The position numbers and the translations under genes are program-made. A stretch of DNA of 64,000 nucleotides from Candidatus Woesearchaeota archaeon (GTDB taxonomy: Archaea; Nanobdellota; Nanobdellia; Woesearchaeales; JAHWIC01): contig JAHWIK010000002.1 of the NCBI GenBank assembly GCA_019322485.1, positions 62,001 to 126,000 of the forward strand, read 5' to 3'. This document shows positions 1 through 9,100 of this stretch, piece after piece. Positions within the stretch are counted from its first letter, which is position 1. The number at the start of each line of letters is the position of its first letter. The notes under the pieces are model-generated. The model was not told the origin of the DNA. It saw only the letters and a program-made list of their open reading frames with translations, and did no database searches.

Positions 1-1995
1 AAGAGTGCCAGCTGCATCAAGACCAAAGGAATTAATCCCAACAGGCCGGAAAATCTCAGTTGCTGCTTCCGCTGACATACCTAAATAACCCACTACAGGT
101 ATTATTCCTGCACGTGTTATAAGCTTCTTCATTCTGCTTGTTGTTGTGACCTCTTTTACCAGACTTGCCTCAACATCCTTAAGCCCTTTTGACATCCCCT
201 TTGAGATTGCCTCAAGACCTTCCTCGCCAAGTTCCTCAGCAAACTCTCTGCCTTGTTTTATAGCCAAATCTGCAGCCTGCGAGTTCATGCTTCCTATCAT
301 CCTGAATGCCTTTTCAGCAGACTCTCTTGCAATTTTCTCATTTATTCCCTCGCCTGTTTCGCTGGCAATTGCCTTAAATGCCTCTTTAGCTCCCCTTCTC
401 CTAAAAAGAGCAGCCACAGTTTCCCTTGTCAAGCTAAAGGCAGCTTCCTCAGCAGCATCCTTTGCTGCTTTTTCAAAAGGCTCCATAATCTGGTTTCTAA
501 CCTTTTTAATTGACAGCTCTAACAAAACATCCTCTGAACCAGGCGGCACCACAATTGGTGAAGCAGCTGCCACCTTCTTGCCCAACAAATCAAGATTATC
601 AGCACTAAAAACCTCTTTTCCCAAGCGTTCTGAGAGTGCTTCTCTCCCTTCTCTTGTAAGGGTTTGTGTTGTTGGCTCATAAAAATTCTTGTTTGATATT
701 ATCCCTGCAAAAACATCATCAACCTGCTTAAGTAAGGGTTGTGCAACCTCTTCTGCTCCCTCTCCGATAGTATCTCTGAGTCCTTTCATTAACACATCCT
801 TGCTTACATCAGCAACCTCTGCAGCAGTCCTTTTAGCAAACCTCTCCCCAAGTTCTTCAGCAGCCTGCTCAGCAGCTTCTTTTACTAACTTTTGTGTTCC
901 GCGCTCAGCTAAATTTTGGCCAAACTCCTCAATGCCTTCTCTGACAGCTCTTTGGCTCAATTCCTGCGCTGCTTCTGTCGCACTTCTCTTAAATATGCGG
1001 ACAAACGCAGCCTTTGCTCCCTTGCCAAGTCCCTTTCCAATAAGAGGGACCACATCCAAAACAGCAAAGCCAACAATCAATCCTACATTAACCATTGAAA
1101 GTGTATCAACATGCCAGAATTTCTCCTTTCCTTGCGGAAATCCCTGAAAATAAGCAACCCATCTAGGCTGGTTATATGAGGAAATCCATCTCAATGGATT
1201 AAGATGGGAACGCTCGTCCTTGGATATGCGCTGCATAAGCTCGAAACCAGCAACCTCGCATTCCAATTTGCCAAACTGCTGCACATTAGGGCAGAAATTC
1301 CTCCTAGCTGCCTCCCCCTCCACAAAGAAAACCTGGTTATCTCCTGCATTATCGCCGCACATATAAAATTCAGAAGCTCCTTTTATTGGGTTTCCTATCT
1401 CCCATCTGTATTCCTGCAAATCAAGATAGCCCCAACCAGCTAAATCAGAACCAAGCTCACCAGATTCTGCAAGAGCCTTTCTGAATTCTTTATTTGTTAT
1501 GCTAAGTCCTTTAGGAACAGTAATATTGCTGCAATAAACATTCTCAAAATTATTGCCCTCAAACCTTTTCCAGCAGAAGATTGTCTCTTTTACTAGCTGC
1601 TCAAGCGCTTTCTTCTTATCTGTGTTTAAAGCGACTGGCTTTGCCCCAGCATCAAAGCACCTTACATCAACATTTCCATAAGAAACTCCGTCAGCCCCCT
1701 TTTGCGTCCTACCTTCTTCCGGGCATCTACTCCAATTATAATCTCCCAATGCAACTATATCTGCAGCGCAAGCCAATGCCTTCATCGAGCTATCAGCATC
1801 TGCTTCTTGTCCTGTCAGCTGTTTATCATAAGGCACAAACTCCCCTGTTGTTGGCCCAAATCCAGTCCTATTTTCTACTTTTGACATATAATACTCCCTA
1901 GTAAGCCTGACCACACCACCGGCAAAAACAAGAAGCACTAAAGCAAGTATTGCAAGCACCATTTGAGTCATTGTAAGGAAGCCTTTCTTTTTCAT
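1..1995 (-). CDS. Large pilin-signal membrane protein, partial (3' end beyond window)
   Basis: This reading frame is open from the ATG at 1995 to the left edge, giving 665 residues with no stop, so the gene runs out of the window. The N-terminus (MKKKGFLTMTQMVLAILALV) is a short basic segment followed by a hydrophobic helix of pilin/class III type. A Cys-containing region follows (about residues 60-240), then a second hydrophobic stretch near residues 300-320. The rest is a long Ala/Glu/Lys/Arg-rich region that looks helical and partly repetitive. The start lies 1 base past the stop of the upstream 46-aa gene, as expected in this tightly packed operon. I recognise no enzymatic domain. A surface or pilus-associated structural role is inferred from the signal and the neighbours. 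Confidence 0.75.
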   Translation of the reverse strand, partial: MKKKGFLTMTQMVLAILALVLLVFAGGVVRLTREYYMSKVENRTGFGPTTGEFVPYDKQLTGQEADADSSMKALACAADIVALGDYNWSRCPEEGRTQKGADGVSYGNVDVRCFDAGAKPVALNTDKKKALEQLVKETIFCWKRFEGNNFENVYCSNITVPKGLSITNKEFRKALAESGELGSDLAGWGYLDLQEYRWEIGNPIKGASEFYMCGDNAGDNQVFFVEGEAARRNFCPNVQQFGKLECEVAGFELMQRISKDERSHLNPLRWISSYNQPRWVAYFQGFPQGKEKFWHVDTLSMVNVGLIVGFAVLDVVPLIGKGLGKGAKAAFVRIFKRSATEAAQELSQRAVREGIEEFGQNLAERGTQKLVKEAAEQAAEELGERFAKRTAAEVADVSKDVLMKGLRDTIGEGAEEVAQPLLKQVDDVFAGIISNKNFYEPTTQTLTREGREALSERLGKEVFSADNLDLLGKKVAAASPIVVPPGSEDVLLELSIKKVRNQIMEPFEKAAKDAAEEAAFSLTRETVAALFRRRGAKEAFKAIASETGEGINEKIARESAEKAFRMIGSMNSQAADLAIKQGREFAEELGEEGLEAISKGMSKGLKDVEASLVKEVTTTSRMKKLITRAGIIPVVGYLGMSAEAATEIFRPVGINSFGLDAAGTL

Positions 1996-1996
1996 T

Positions 1997-2137
1997 TTAT
2001 ATTGTGTCTTTAAGCGTTTGCCCCCACTCAATAAATGACCCTTTGCTCTTTACTGTAATATAGATAAGAAGTCCGAGAACAAGTAAGCCTATTATCATCC
2101 AAACAATAAACTGCCATCCGATTCCTTTCTTGTTCAT
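1997..2137 (-). CDS. 46-aa pilin-like membrane peptide
   Basis: This small ORF begins MNKKGIGWQFIVWMIIGLLV and ends in a polar tail of about 18 residues. The basic start, the Gly and the single hydrophobic helix match the other pilin-like products of this operon, and both flanking gaps are 1-2 bases, so it is probably translated as part of the operon. It contains a single transmembrane helix and no other domain. It could be a minor pilin or a small assembly factor. It is easy to miss because of its length. Confidence 0.6.
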   Translation of the reverse strand: MNKKGIGWQFIVWMIIGLLVLGLLIYITVKSKGSFIEWGQTLKDTI

Positions 2138-2138
2138 T

Positions 2139-3032
2139 TTAACCAATTGGTAAATCACAATTTTCAGAATATTTGCTATAAGGTATCAAAAAGATATTAT
2201 GGATGTCCATCCCCTTCTTAGTTAGCTCAACATCATATCCAAATGTGTTTATAAGTGTCTCTCCTCTCTCAAGCCATCTATTTATGGCTGTGCTCTTTAT
2301 ACGTGAATATACAACAGCATAAGGCTCATTTGTATAATAATACCACCTAGGCTCAAGCAAAGCTCCAGTTCCTTCAAAAAGGGCATACTCATAAAAGGAT
2401 TTCCCTGTTACAGCAGGCATATTCTTCATCCACTCTGCTAATGATTCTATTCTCTGTTCCCTAAACATTCTTTCCAGCTCATCATCAAACTTTATCCTTG
2501 CACATAGCATGCAAAGCACAGGGGGCCTGTCCACCTGACTAAACCATATATCATAAGCCTTTGCTTCATTAGGTGCAGCATGAGTCTCATCAATCCCAGT
2601 CCACCAATTCTGGAAGGAATAAAGGCCGCCCATGTCACGGCAATACTTTATCTCTTTTGCAATAGCATTATCAATCAGCCATTCATATAGTATCCACTCA
2701 GTATTGGGGTCATAACTTGGCTTCCAATGGTCTTGCCCAAAGTATTCTGCTGTTTTCTCATATTTTTTGTCCCTATGCCATACATCAATAGACCTTTTTG
2801 CTGTTTCTTTATTGAATCGTGTAAAATTATCCTTAGATAAATCTACCCAATGCACGCATTCTGTTCCGCCAGCACCAGTTGTTATAGAATAAGCAGCACA
2901 TACAGACTTTCCAGCAAGATATTCTGCAATTACCCTCAGGCCCCCTACAGCCTGTATAAGGGCAACTAATGCAATCACACCAGCAATTACCCAAACCATT
3001 GTTGATGTGAGAACCACTGCTTTTTTATTCAT
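2139..3032 (-). CDS. Pilin-like surface protein, 297 aa
   Basis: The N-terminus (MNKKAVVLTSTMVWVIAGVI) is a short charged segment followed by a hydrophobic helix (about residues 6-30). The rest is predicted to be extracellular, with several Cys residues (a CXXC-type CMLCARIKFD segment mid-protein) and many aromatic residues. I chose the ATG at 3032 over the GTG at 3041 because it makes an ATGA overlap with the stop of the upstream 41-aa gene, the junction used repeatedly in this locus. I do not recognise a family. A pilin-like or pilus-associated role is inferred from the signal and context. Confidence 0.7.
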   Translation of the reverse strand: MNKKAVVLTSTMVWVIAGVIALVALIQAVGGLRVIAEYLAGKSVCAAYSITTGAGGTECVHWVDLSKDNFTRFNKETAKRSIDVWHRDKKYEKTAEYFGQDHWKPSYDPNTEWILYEWLIDNAIAKEIKYCRDMGGLYSFQNWWTGIDETHAAPNEAKAYDIWFSQVDRPPVLCMLCARIKFDDELERMFREQRIESLAEWMKNMPAVTGKSFYEYALFEGTGALLEPRWYYYTNEPYAVVYSRIKSTAINRWLERGETLINTFGYDVELTKKGMDIHNIFLIPYSKYSENCDLPIG

Positions 3033-3154
3033 CCTGGCCACGCCCTGCTTGCGGCATTCTTAAGTATTGTCCAAACAATGAAGAATATTAAGAGCAAAAT
3101 AACAATCCCTATGAATATCCTTAAACTCATCTGCCCCTTTTTAGTAAAACCCAT
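3029..3154 (-). CDS. 41-aa pilin-like membrane peptide
   Basis: The peptide starts MGFTKKGQMSLRIFIGIVIL and continues through one hydrophobic helix to a short polar end (ASRAWPG). K-K-G-Q-M-S-L is a typical class III/pilin cleavage context (K-G-Q preceding the hydrophobic segment). A longer frame begins at 3226, but a TATA-like box sits about 28 bases upstream of the ATG at 3154, so transcription probably begins at or near that codon and the longer start is unlikely. Its stop overlaps the next gene by ATGA. Confidence 0.65.
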   Translation of the reverse strand: MGFTKKGQMSLRIFIGIVILLLIFFIVWTILKNAASRAWPG

Positions 3155-3171
3155 ACCTGAACCTACCTTAA

Positions 3172-3190
3172 ATTTACTATATAAGCTTTT
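3172..3190 (-). promoter_or_regulatory. TATA-type promoter for the 3154-to-left operon
   Basis: Read on the minus strand, the sequence is AAAAGCTTATATAGT, centred near 3182. This is about 27 bases from the ATG at 3154, the usual archaeal TATA-to-start-site distance, which suggests a leaderless or near-leaderless transcript. Confidence 0.5.
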
Positions 3191-3212
3191 CGGTGAGAAA
3201 TAAAAAAGAAAA

Positions 3213-3500
3213 TTATTCAGGCACACAGCAAATCCTGTTCACAGCAACGTCCTGGAAAATGCCATAGACCTGTGTTTCAAGATCTCCGCAACCTGCTGAG
3301 GTTGACTTCACTGTACCGCCAACACTGGTTCCAGTCTTCCCTGCTGGCACAGGACCGCAGTACTTTGTCTCTTCTCTCCTTAGGCTTTCTGTCCACGTGC
3401 CCATTCTGCCTGTAAATATGGCAACTAGAACTACTAAAACTATTAGCGCTATAGCAGCTATTATAATAACATTCAATGAAAGACCTTGTCCTTTCTTCAT
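3213..3500 (-). CDS. Short pilin-like protein, 95 aa
   Basis: The product begins MKKGQGLSLNVIIIAAIALI, a near-ideal class III/pilin signal: KKGQG before a hydrophobic helix. The hydrophobic helix covers about residues 9-31. The exported part of about 60 residues holds four Cys, including a terminal CCVPE, which could form disulfides. An in-frame ATG lies at 3509, but a GAGGTG ribosome-binding site sits 6 bases before the ATG at 3500, so I chose the latter. The gene has its own upstream TATA box, separate from the larger operon. It is the most pilin-like gene of the set in size and layout and may be a major subunit; that is inference. Confidence 0.75.
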   Translation of the reverse strand: MKKGQGLSLNVIIIAAIALIVLVVLVAIFTGRMGTWTESLRREETKYCGPVPAGKTGTSVGGTVKSTSAGCGDLETQVYGIFQDVAVNRICCVPE

Positions 3501-3537
3501 AATTAACACCTCTTATACTTTATTCATAAATTGAAAT

Positions 3538-3584
3538 AAGTAATATATAAATGTTATGATAATTTTAAGATATGTTAATATCTT
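3538..3584 (-). promoter_or_regulatory. Promoter and small inverted repeat upstream of the 95-aa pilin
   Basis: On the minus strand ACATTTATATATTACT (about 3541-3556) is a TATA box roughly 47 bases before the start codon, leaving a short leader with a GAGGTG site. Just upstream, 3567-3584 is a 7-bp inverted repeat (AAGATAT / ATATCTT, loop of 4), possibly a regulator site. This 84-base gap separates the gene from the upstream operon. Confidence 0.45.
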
Positions 3585-3593
3585 TTTTTGATT

Positions 3594-4115
3594 TTAGTGG
3601 CATACATACAGCATTATATTAGCAACACCAGCCCCTGTTGTTACAGTGTAGGGCCTTGTCCTCTGTGATATGCTGTCTGCAGGACATCCTCCAACAGATA
3701 GATTAGTTGGGCTTGTTGTGCCAAACCTATTCATATTGCCCCACACTACCCTAAACTCATAATCAACCTGCCATTTGCCGAGCGTGGTGCTTAATATATC
3801 TCCAGTTTCACCAAGCACATAATAGCACGAATCTCTAGCGTAGTAATCCTCGCATTGTACTCGTTGTGACGGGCTTGCAAAGTTCTCAACACAATTCTGT
3901 ATTAATTCATTAAAAGTCATATCATAACAGTCAGGAGCAGTTGCATAAAGCAGGGTCTTCACAACATTTGTGGCTAGTTCTGATTCTGCATACCTCTCTC
4001 TATGCTCCTCGGGCTTTCTGCGCGACACAGAGCTAAGCACAAATACCATAATCATGGAAACTATAAGCACTACTATTGCTATGCCCATTAATTCCATCTG
4101 TGCCTTCTTTTTCAT
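3594..4115 (-). CDS. Pilin-like protein, 173 aa
   Basis: The N-terminus is MKKKAQMELMGIAIVVLIVS. K-K-A-Q-M-E-L-M-G followed by a hydrophobic helix is a pattern seen in many archaeal class III signal proteins. The helix ends near residue 29. The remaining 145 residues are predicted to be outside the cell and contain several Cys. The start overlaps the upstream gene's stop as ATGA (4112-4115). It is the last gene of the run that starts at 18235. No specific family is recognised. Confidence 0.7.
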   Translation of the reverse strand: MKKKAQMELMGIAIVVLIVSMIMVFVLSSVSRRKPEEHRERYAESELATNVVKTLLYATAPDCYDMTFNELIQNCVENFASPSQRVQCEDYYARDSCYYVLGETGDILSTTLGKWQVDYEFRVVWGNMNRFGTTSPTNLSVGGCPADSISQRTRPYTVTTGAGVANIMLYVCH

Positions 4116-4612
4116 TTTGAATACATCATTACATTCATTATGGCAAAACCATAGCCTTTGTTAACAGGCCCTGGGTTTTTTATTGATATCGGAATATAAT
4201 TAGCCAATCTATCCTCATAATCAAGAGGGATGTTTGAATAAACAGTATAGTTCTTGCCGCCAGGAGGGTAGATATGGTCTATTGTTATCTCGCTATACCC
4301 AAGAATATCAAAATAATACAGATAATTTGTCTGCATTACTTCAGAAGCTCCGCTTAGTTTTAAGATATCTATGCAGTTGCCTTCCACATTATTATCCTCG
4401 CTGCATTGCAGCTCTGGCAGGGAAGACACCTTCTCTGCAAGCTCAATAGCCCTCAGCTCAGACTGCTCTATCTTTGATACTGCTAGGCTTCCCTTCAGCA
4501 TATTCGCATAAAACACAAAGCCCAAAGCAATAAGTATGAAGAATACAAAAAGCACTGCCATTGTCTCCATCATCTGGGTCTGTGCCTTTTTTTGAAAAGA
4601 TTGATGCTTCAT
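4112..4612 (-). CDS. Pilin-like protein, 166 aa
   Basis: The start is MKHQSFQKKAQTQMMETMAV, giving a K-K-A-Q-T-Q-M-M motif before a hydrophobic helix (about residues 17-36). The exported region is about 130 residues and includes two nearby Cys that could pair. It lies 1 base from the upstream gene and overlaps the downstream gene by four bases, so it should be co-translated. The class III signal suggests processing by the prepilin peptidase encoded at 18390. The function of the C-terminal domain is unknown. Confidence 0.7.
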   Translation of the reverse strand: MKHQSFQKKAQTQMMETMAVLFVFFILIALGFVFYANMLKGSLAVSKIEQSELRAIELAEKVSSLPELQCSEDNNVEGNCIDILKLSGASEVMQTNYLYYFDILGYSEITIDHIYPPGGKNYTVYSNIPLDYEDRLANYIPISIKNPGPVNKGYGFAIMNVMMYSK

Positions 4613-4613
4613 T

Positions 4614-5618
4614 TTAGTATATTAATGGACAGGAATATATCTGAAGATACTTGTTCTGCGTCACTATGTTATCTCTGTTAGCTGCTATTGTGCCTACCTC
4701 AACCGGGTCAAGGTCAGTTGCTGCTATCATTGCATCAAAAGACCCCCAGTCATAACGAGCATAACAATCATCTCCAGAAGGGTATGAGTCTTTTAATGTC
4801 TTTGTTCTGTTGACAAAAACCTGCGAGATAAGATTTAGTCTTCTGTATGCGGCCTTCATAACGCATTCATATGTGTCGAGATTATCCACAAAAATAGCGC
4901 CGTACAAATCAGGTATTCCTACCACAAGCGTTGTGCCCTTGGGCTCTATCTCCAGTGTATTTGGTTTCTTCTCATAGAACCCAACCGAAGATGCTGCTGA
5001 CGACACCTGCAAGGCGCTAACATCAGCATTTGTAAACGAAGAATCTAAAAACAAGTCGCCTGTCAAATCAATAACAACGAATCTTGTCCTGTCTTCATTC
5101 TTGTATTTAAGAGTCTCAGCCTCTGTTAAGGAGGCTACAGTTTCAAAATTCAGCACCTCAGGCAGGTTTGAGATTATATCATTGGCAAAATCGCTATCCC
5201 CGACAATAACATACCTAATCCTCTTGCTGGTAACATACAAAAAATTTGTAACAGTATAAGGAAGAGACCAGCCCTGCGCCCACGTTATAAAATCCTTGCC
5301 CCGGACAGTTATCTGGCTGGGTGCAAAACTGATTCCAGGGGTGAACGGTCTCGTCTGATCGCCAACAGTAAAACCAGAGCAATCAAAGTTGATTTTTGCT
5401 CTGCCAATATTAGTAGCCTTGGATGCCCCGGGACTGGAAATTGCTCCAGCCAGCATGGTTTCCAATCTTCGCTGCAGCTCACCAGCAGCAATCATCTCGG
5501 ATGATGCTCTTTGCTTCGTGATAACGCTGACAAACAAAGCTAGAATCAAGCCACCTACAACTAGCACATATATCCAGTTAAACTGGATTACAATCATGCC
5601 CTTTTTATTCTTCTTCAT
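4614..5618 (-). CDS. Pilin-signal surface protein, 334 aa
   Basis: The protein begins MKKNKKGMIVIQFNWIYVLV, a basic stretch followed by a hydrophobic helix to about residue 33. The large remaining part looks like a folded alpha/beta exported domain. It has segments such as RYVIVGDSDFANDI and RFVVIDLTGDLFLD that resemble beta-strand/loop units, but I cannot assign a family. Four Cys are scattered late in the protein. It lies 2 bases from the upstream gene and 1 base from the downstream gene. It may be a minor pilin or adhesin; that is inferred from position only. Confidence 0.7.
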   Translation of the reverse strand: MKKNKKGMIVIQFNWIYVLVVGGLILALFVSVITKQRASSEMIAAGELQRRLETMLAGAISSPGASKATNIGRAKINFDCSGFTVGDQTRPFTPGISFAPSQITVRGKDFITWAQGWSLPYTVTNFLYVTSKRIRYVIVGDSDFANDIISNLPEVLNFETVASLTEAETLKYKNEDRTRFVVIDLTGDLFLDSSFTNADVSALQVSSAASSVGFYEKKPNTLEIEPKGTTLVVGIPDLYGAIFVDNLDTYECVMKAAYRRLNLISQVFVNRTKTLKDSYPSGDDCYARYDWGSFDAMIAATDLDPVEVGTIAANRDNIVTQNKYLQIYSCPLIY

Positions 5619-5620
5619 AA

Positions 5621-6160
5621 CTAATCAGGAAGTATCTTTGCGTATTTGCCAAAGCCCTCTATCTTAAAGGTTACCTTTCCAAGCTCTTCACTTACGCACA
5701 CCATGCCTGGGGGGTCTAATTTGATTTCACCAGCATAAATAGGTGGGGGCTCTGCCATCATGCCCTTGATAAGGAACAAATTCTCCTTCAATCCATCCTC
5801 AATATGGCCGGATATGATTGGGTCATTGATATCACCCAGGTAGTTTATAGCCACTTCATTGTCTATAAAGCACAATCCAGTATAAGCACCAGGCAGGCCC
5901 ATAGTCACTCTACGGCCGCTGCCAAAATCCATTGTACTTCCAATCACACCAGTAATCCTGCTCCTGAATTCAATGTACTTTGCCTGCTCCCCTCTGGCCC
6001 TCATGTTGCCTATTGCCCTATAACCGAATAAAACCAATAATGACATTAAGATTAATGCAGTCATCCAGACAAATATCTGTTGTGCTTGTGCTTTCGTTCG
6101 AAAAAATCTTCGATTTTTTCTAACGTGCTCAGAAATCTTTGATTTTCGACATCTTCTCAT
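5621..6160 (-). CDS. Pilin-like protein with palindromic-element N-terminal extension, 179 aa
   Basis: A pilin-type segment (RTKAQAQQIFVWMTALILMS) begins only at about residue 21. The first 20 residues (rich in Arg, Lys and Ser) are encoded by two short DNA hairpins. The start at 6160 overlaps the stop of the giant upstream gene as ATGA, so the extended start fits the operon pattern, and no other start codon lies between it and the hydrophobic helix. An ordinary class III signal probably gained a short inserted palindromic sequence. The mature part of about 130 residues has no recognised domain. The extension may change how the prepilin peptidase recognises the protein. Confidence 0.65.
   Translation of the reverse strand: MRRCRKSKISEHVRKNRRFFRTKAQAQQIFVWMTALILMSLLVLFGYRAIGNMRARGEQAKYIEFRSRITGVIGSTMDFGSGRRVTMGLPGAYTGLCFIDNEVAINYLGDINDPIISGHIEDGLKENLFLIKGMMAEPPPIYAGEIKLDPPGMVCVSEELGKVTFKIEGFGKYAKILPD
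6096..6150 (-). repeat. Short palindromic element inside a coding region
   Basis: Two hairpins lie in tandem: 6100-6120 is a 9-bp perfect stem with a TTC loop (GAAAAAATC / GATTTTTTC), and near 6133-6145 is a 5-bp stem with a TTT loop. Together they encode the Arg/Lys/Ser N-terminal extension of the 179-aa pilin-like protein. The layout (hairpin with TTC loop, TAA, second hairpin) resembles the element at 59602-59690. Confidence 0.5.
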
Positions 6161-9100
6161 TTTTTCTTTTTCGAAAGCTCAGCTAGCTTCTTAAAAGCGT
6201 CTGATTCTGATGCTTTCTTTACCTCCTTTTTAGCGGTTGTTTTTGCTGCTGCCTTGGCTGCTTTTTCTGCAACCTTCTTAGCCATTGTCTTAACCTCTTT
6301 TTTCAATTTTTTGCCAACAGCCTTTTTAGGCTTCCTTGCTGGCCTAGCAGCCCTAACTTCCGGTTTTACAACAATCTTTATCTCTGTTTTTGAAACTGCC
6401 TTCCTCTTTCTTTTCCTTGGTTTTTTAGGTTTTTTAGCAGCCTTCTTTGCCGGCTTAAGTTCCCTCGGCTTTGCTGGTTTGACCTCTTTTGGTTTTCCAG
6501 AGATTGCTTTGAGTTTTTCAAGAGCGCTTACTGGTTTCCCTTTTTCTGCAGGTTTCTCAGCTTTCTCTGCTGGCTTAGCCTCTGGCTTTCCAGAGATTGC
6601 TTTGAGTTTTTCAAGTGCAGTAAGTGGCTTTCCTTTTTCCGCCTTTACAATCTTTTTCCCCGGCTTAGCTGCCTTTTTCCTTGCTGATATTGCCTTGAGT
6701 TTTTCAAGTGCAGCCGATGGTTTTCCTTTCACAGCAGGCTTCTTGGCCTTTCCAACTTTTTCTGGCTTTCCAGAGATTGCCTTTAATTTTTCAAGGGCGC
6801 TTTCTGGTTTTCCTCTTTCCTTTACAGGCACCTTAAACATCTCAGCCAACTTAGAGATTTCTTCTCTCCTTGCCGGTGCTCTTGCAGGCCGCCTAACAGC
6901 AGGCCTAACTATTGGCCTGTACACAGGCCTTCTTAGCATGGGTCTAACTGGCCTGTAAGGCATCGGCTTTACAGGCGGCTTCTTGCCCATCATTACAGCT
7001 ACCTTATCCTTAATCTGGTCACCCCATAAGATATAAACAAGATAACCCACCAAACCAAGTATCGCAAGTATAATAGCTATAAGCAGCAGTATCCACATGA
7101 GTTTTGATTCTGGATGGCTCTCTGGGTCTAATGGGTCAGTTCCCTCTTCAATCTCTTTTCCATCATCAAAACCATCCCCGTCAGTGTCTGGGTTATTAGG
7201 GTCAGTACCATACGAGCATTCATCAAGGTTTGTCAAACCATCATCATCATAATCTAGAGGGGCATCGTCTGGGTTACTAGGATTAAGGCCGTATGTCAGC
7301 TCGCATTGGTCAGACATGCCATCGCCGTCACTATCTTCTTCAACACGCCCTGCAGGGGCAGTACATATTGAGTTTACACACTGTACACCAGCCACACAGT
7401 CATCATCAGTATTGCAGAAATCACCCACCATACAGCCAGGGCATGGTCCGCCGCAGTCAATATCAGACTCGCCGTTGGTCAGGGTTTTATCCTCGCATTC
7501 GCCAAGTGTTGTGCAGATACCATTCCTGCAATTATTAGATTCACAATCGCTATTTGAGATGCAGTTCTCACCATCTTCACAGGGGTCACAGTCTCCTCCG
7601 CAATCCACATCTGTCTCATCACCATTCTCAATATTATCATCACAGCTTGTAGCTGCGCAGAAGCCATCATCACACCATCCAGAGTCGCAAACAACATCAT
7701 CCTGGCATGGATGTCCATCTGGACAGGTGCCAGTTTGCAGGCATACCTCAGAGCAATCAGGGTCTATGCCGGCAGTACAATCCGCATCGCACATACCATC
7801 AGGAGCTGGATTGCAGCAATCGCCTGCTGCAGAAGTGCAGTCACCGCAATCAGGGTCAGCACCCTGCATGCAGTCGCTATCGCATGTACCATCAGCTGCT
7901 GTATTGCAGCAATCATCAGCGATATTTGCGCACTCAGAAGGACAGGTGCTGTCAACTGCAAAACAATGAGGACAATAGTTCTCCTCACTCCACGTGCCTG
8001 CACTGCACCATTTCTGGTTTGTTTTGTCGCAATCACCATCTGCACATGCAACAGCGCAGGAATCAAAGTCAAAGAATGTACAGTAATCACAGTAAGCTGT
8101 AGTGCGCCATTCCCCAGCATCGCACCATTCATCGCTCACAATATCACAGCTGCCGTTAACGCATTCAATGTCGCAGTCAGAATCAAAGCTGCCGCAACGG
8201 TTGCAGTACCCTTCCTCAACCCAGGCGCCAGCGTCACACCATTTATTCGTGCTTGTATCGCATGCTAAATCCGAGCAAACACCTGGACAATCAGAATCAT
8301 CGCAATGCAAGCAATAGTCGCTAAAGAAAGCGTTCCACACACCAGCATCGCACCATGCATCATTCTCTGCATCGCAGGCATCATCATAACAAGGCAGCTC
8401 ACACGAGGCATCTAGGTCACCGCAGTGCTCGCAATAACCAGACTCATTCCATACTCCATTGCTGCACCATACCCTTGCAGTCGTATCGCAGTAATCATCT
8501 GAGCATATAAAGTCGCATCTGCTGTCTACATCTCCGCAATGGTCGCAATAATCCTCATCAGACCAGCTGCCAGCATCGCACCACTGCCTGCTTGTCAGGT
8601 CGCATGCGTCTTGCCTGCATGTTACATTGCAGTAAGCATCGACCTCGCCGCATCGAGCGCAATAATCAACACTTGACCATATACCCTCATTGCACCACAC
8701 CTGGCTTTCAGTATCGCAAACACCTACCTCGCAAACAGGGCAGCTGCTGTCCTTTATACTGCAATGCGCGCAATAATTTTCTTCTGTCCACGCGCCATCA
8801 GAACACCAGTTCTTGCTGTCAGTATCGCAATAGCCTTCAACAGAGCATAATGCCCCGCAGTCAGGGTCTTCATAAAGGCAGCGCTCGTCATCACAATATG
8901 ATTCATTAGTCCAGAAACCAGCATCACACCACATGTTATTGCTTGAGTCACATTCTCCTGCATCACATACTGGCTTGCAATCAATATCAACATAAGGTAT
9001 GCAGTCTGGGTCGCAGATGCCATCCATAGCAATATCGCAGCAGTCACCCTCTGCATTTGTGCAGTCGCCGCAATCAGGGTCAAAACCCTGCATGCAGTCT

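Noticed and set aside
146..1147. Plus-strand reading frames at the left end
   Set aside because: They are antisense to the continuous 665-codon minus-strand frame that starts at 1995 with a clear pilin-type signal.
6254..6958. Plus-strand 234-aa reading frame
   Set aside because: It is the complement of the Lys/Ala-rich tail of the giant protein; its Phe/Ala/Leu-rich composition is a shadow of that bias.
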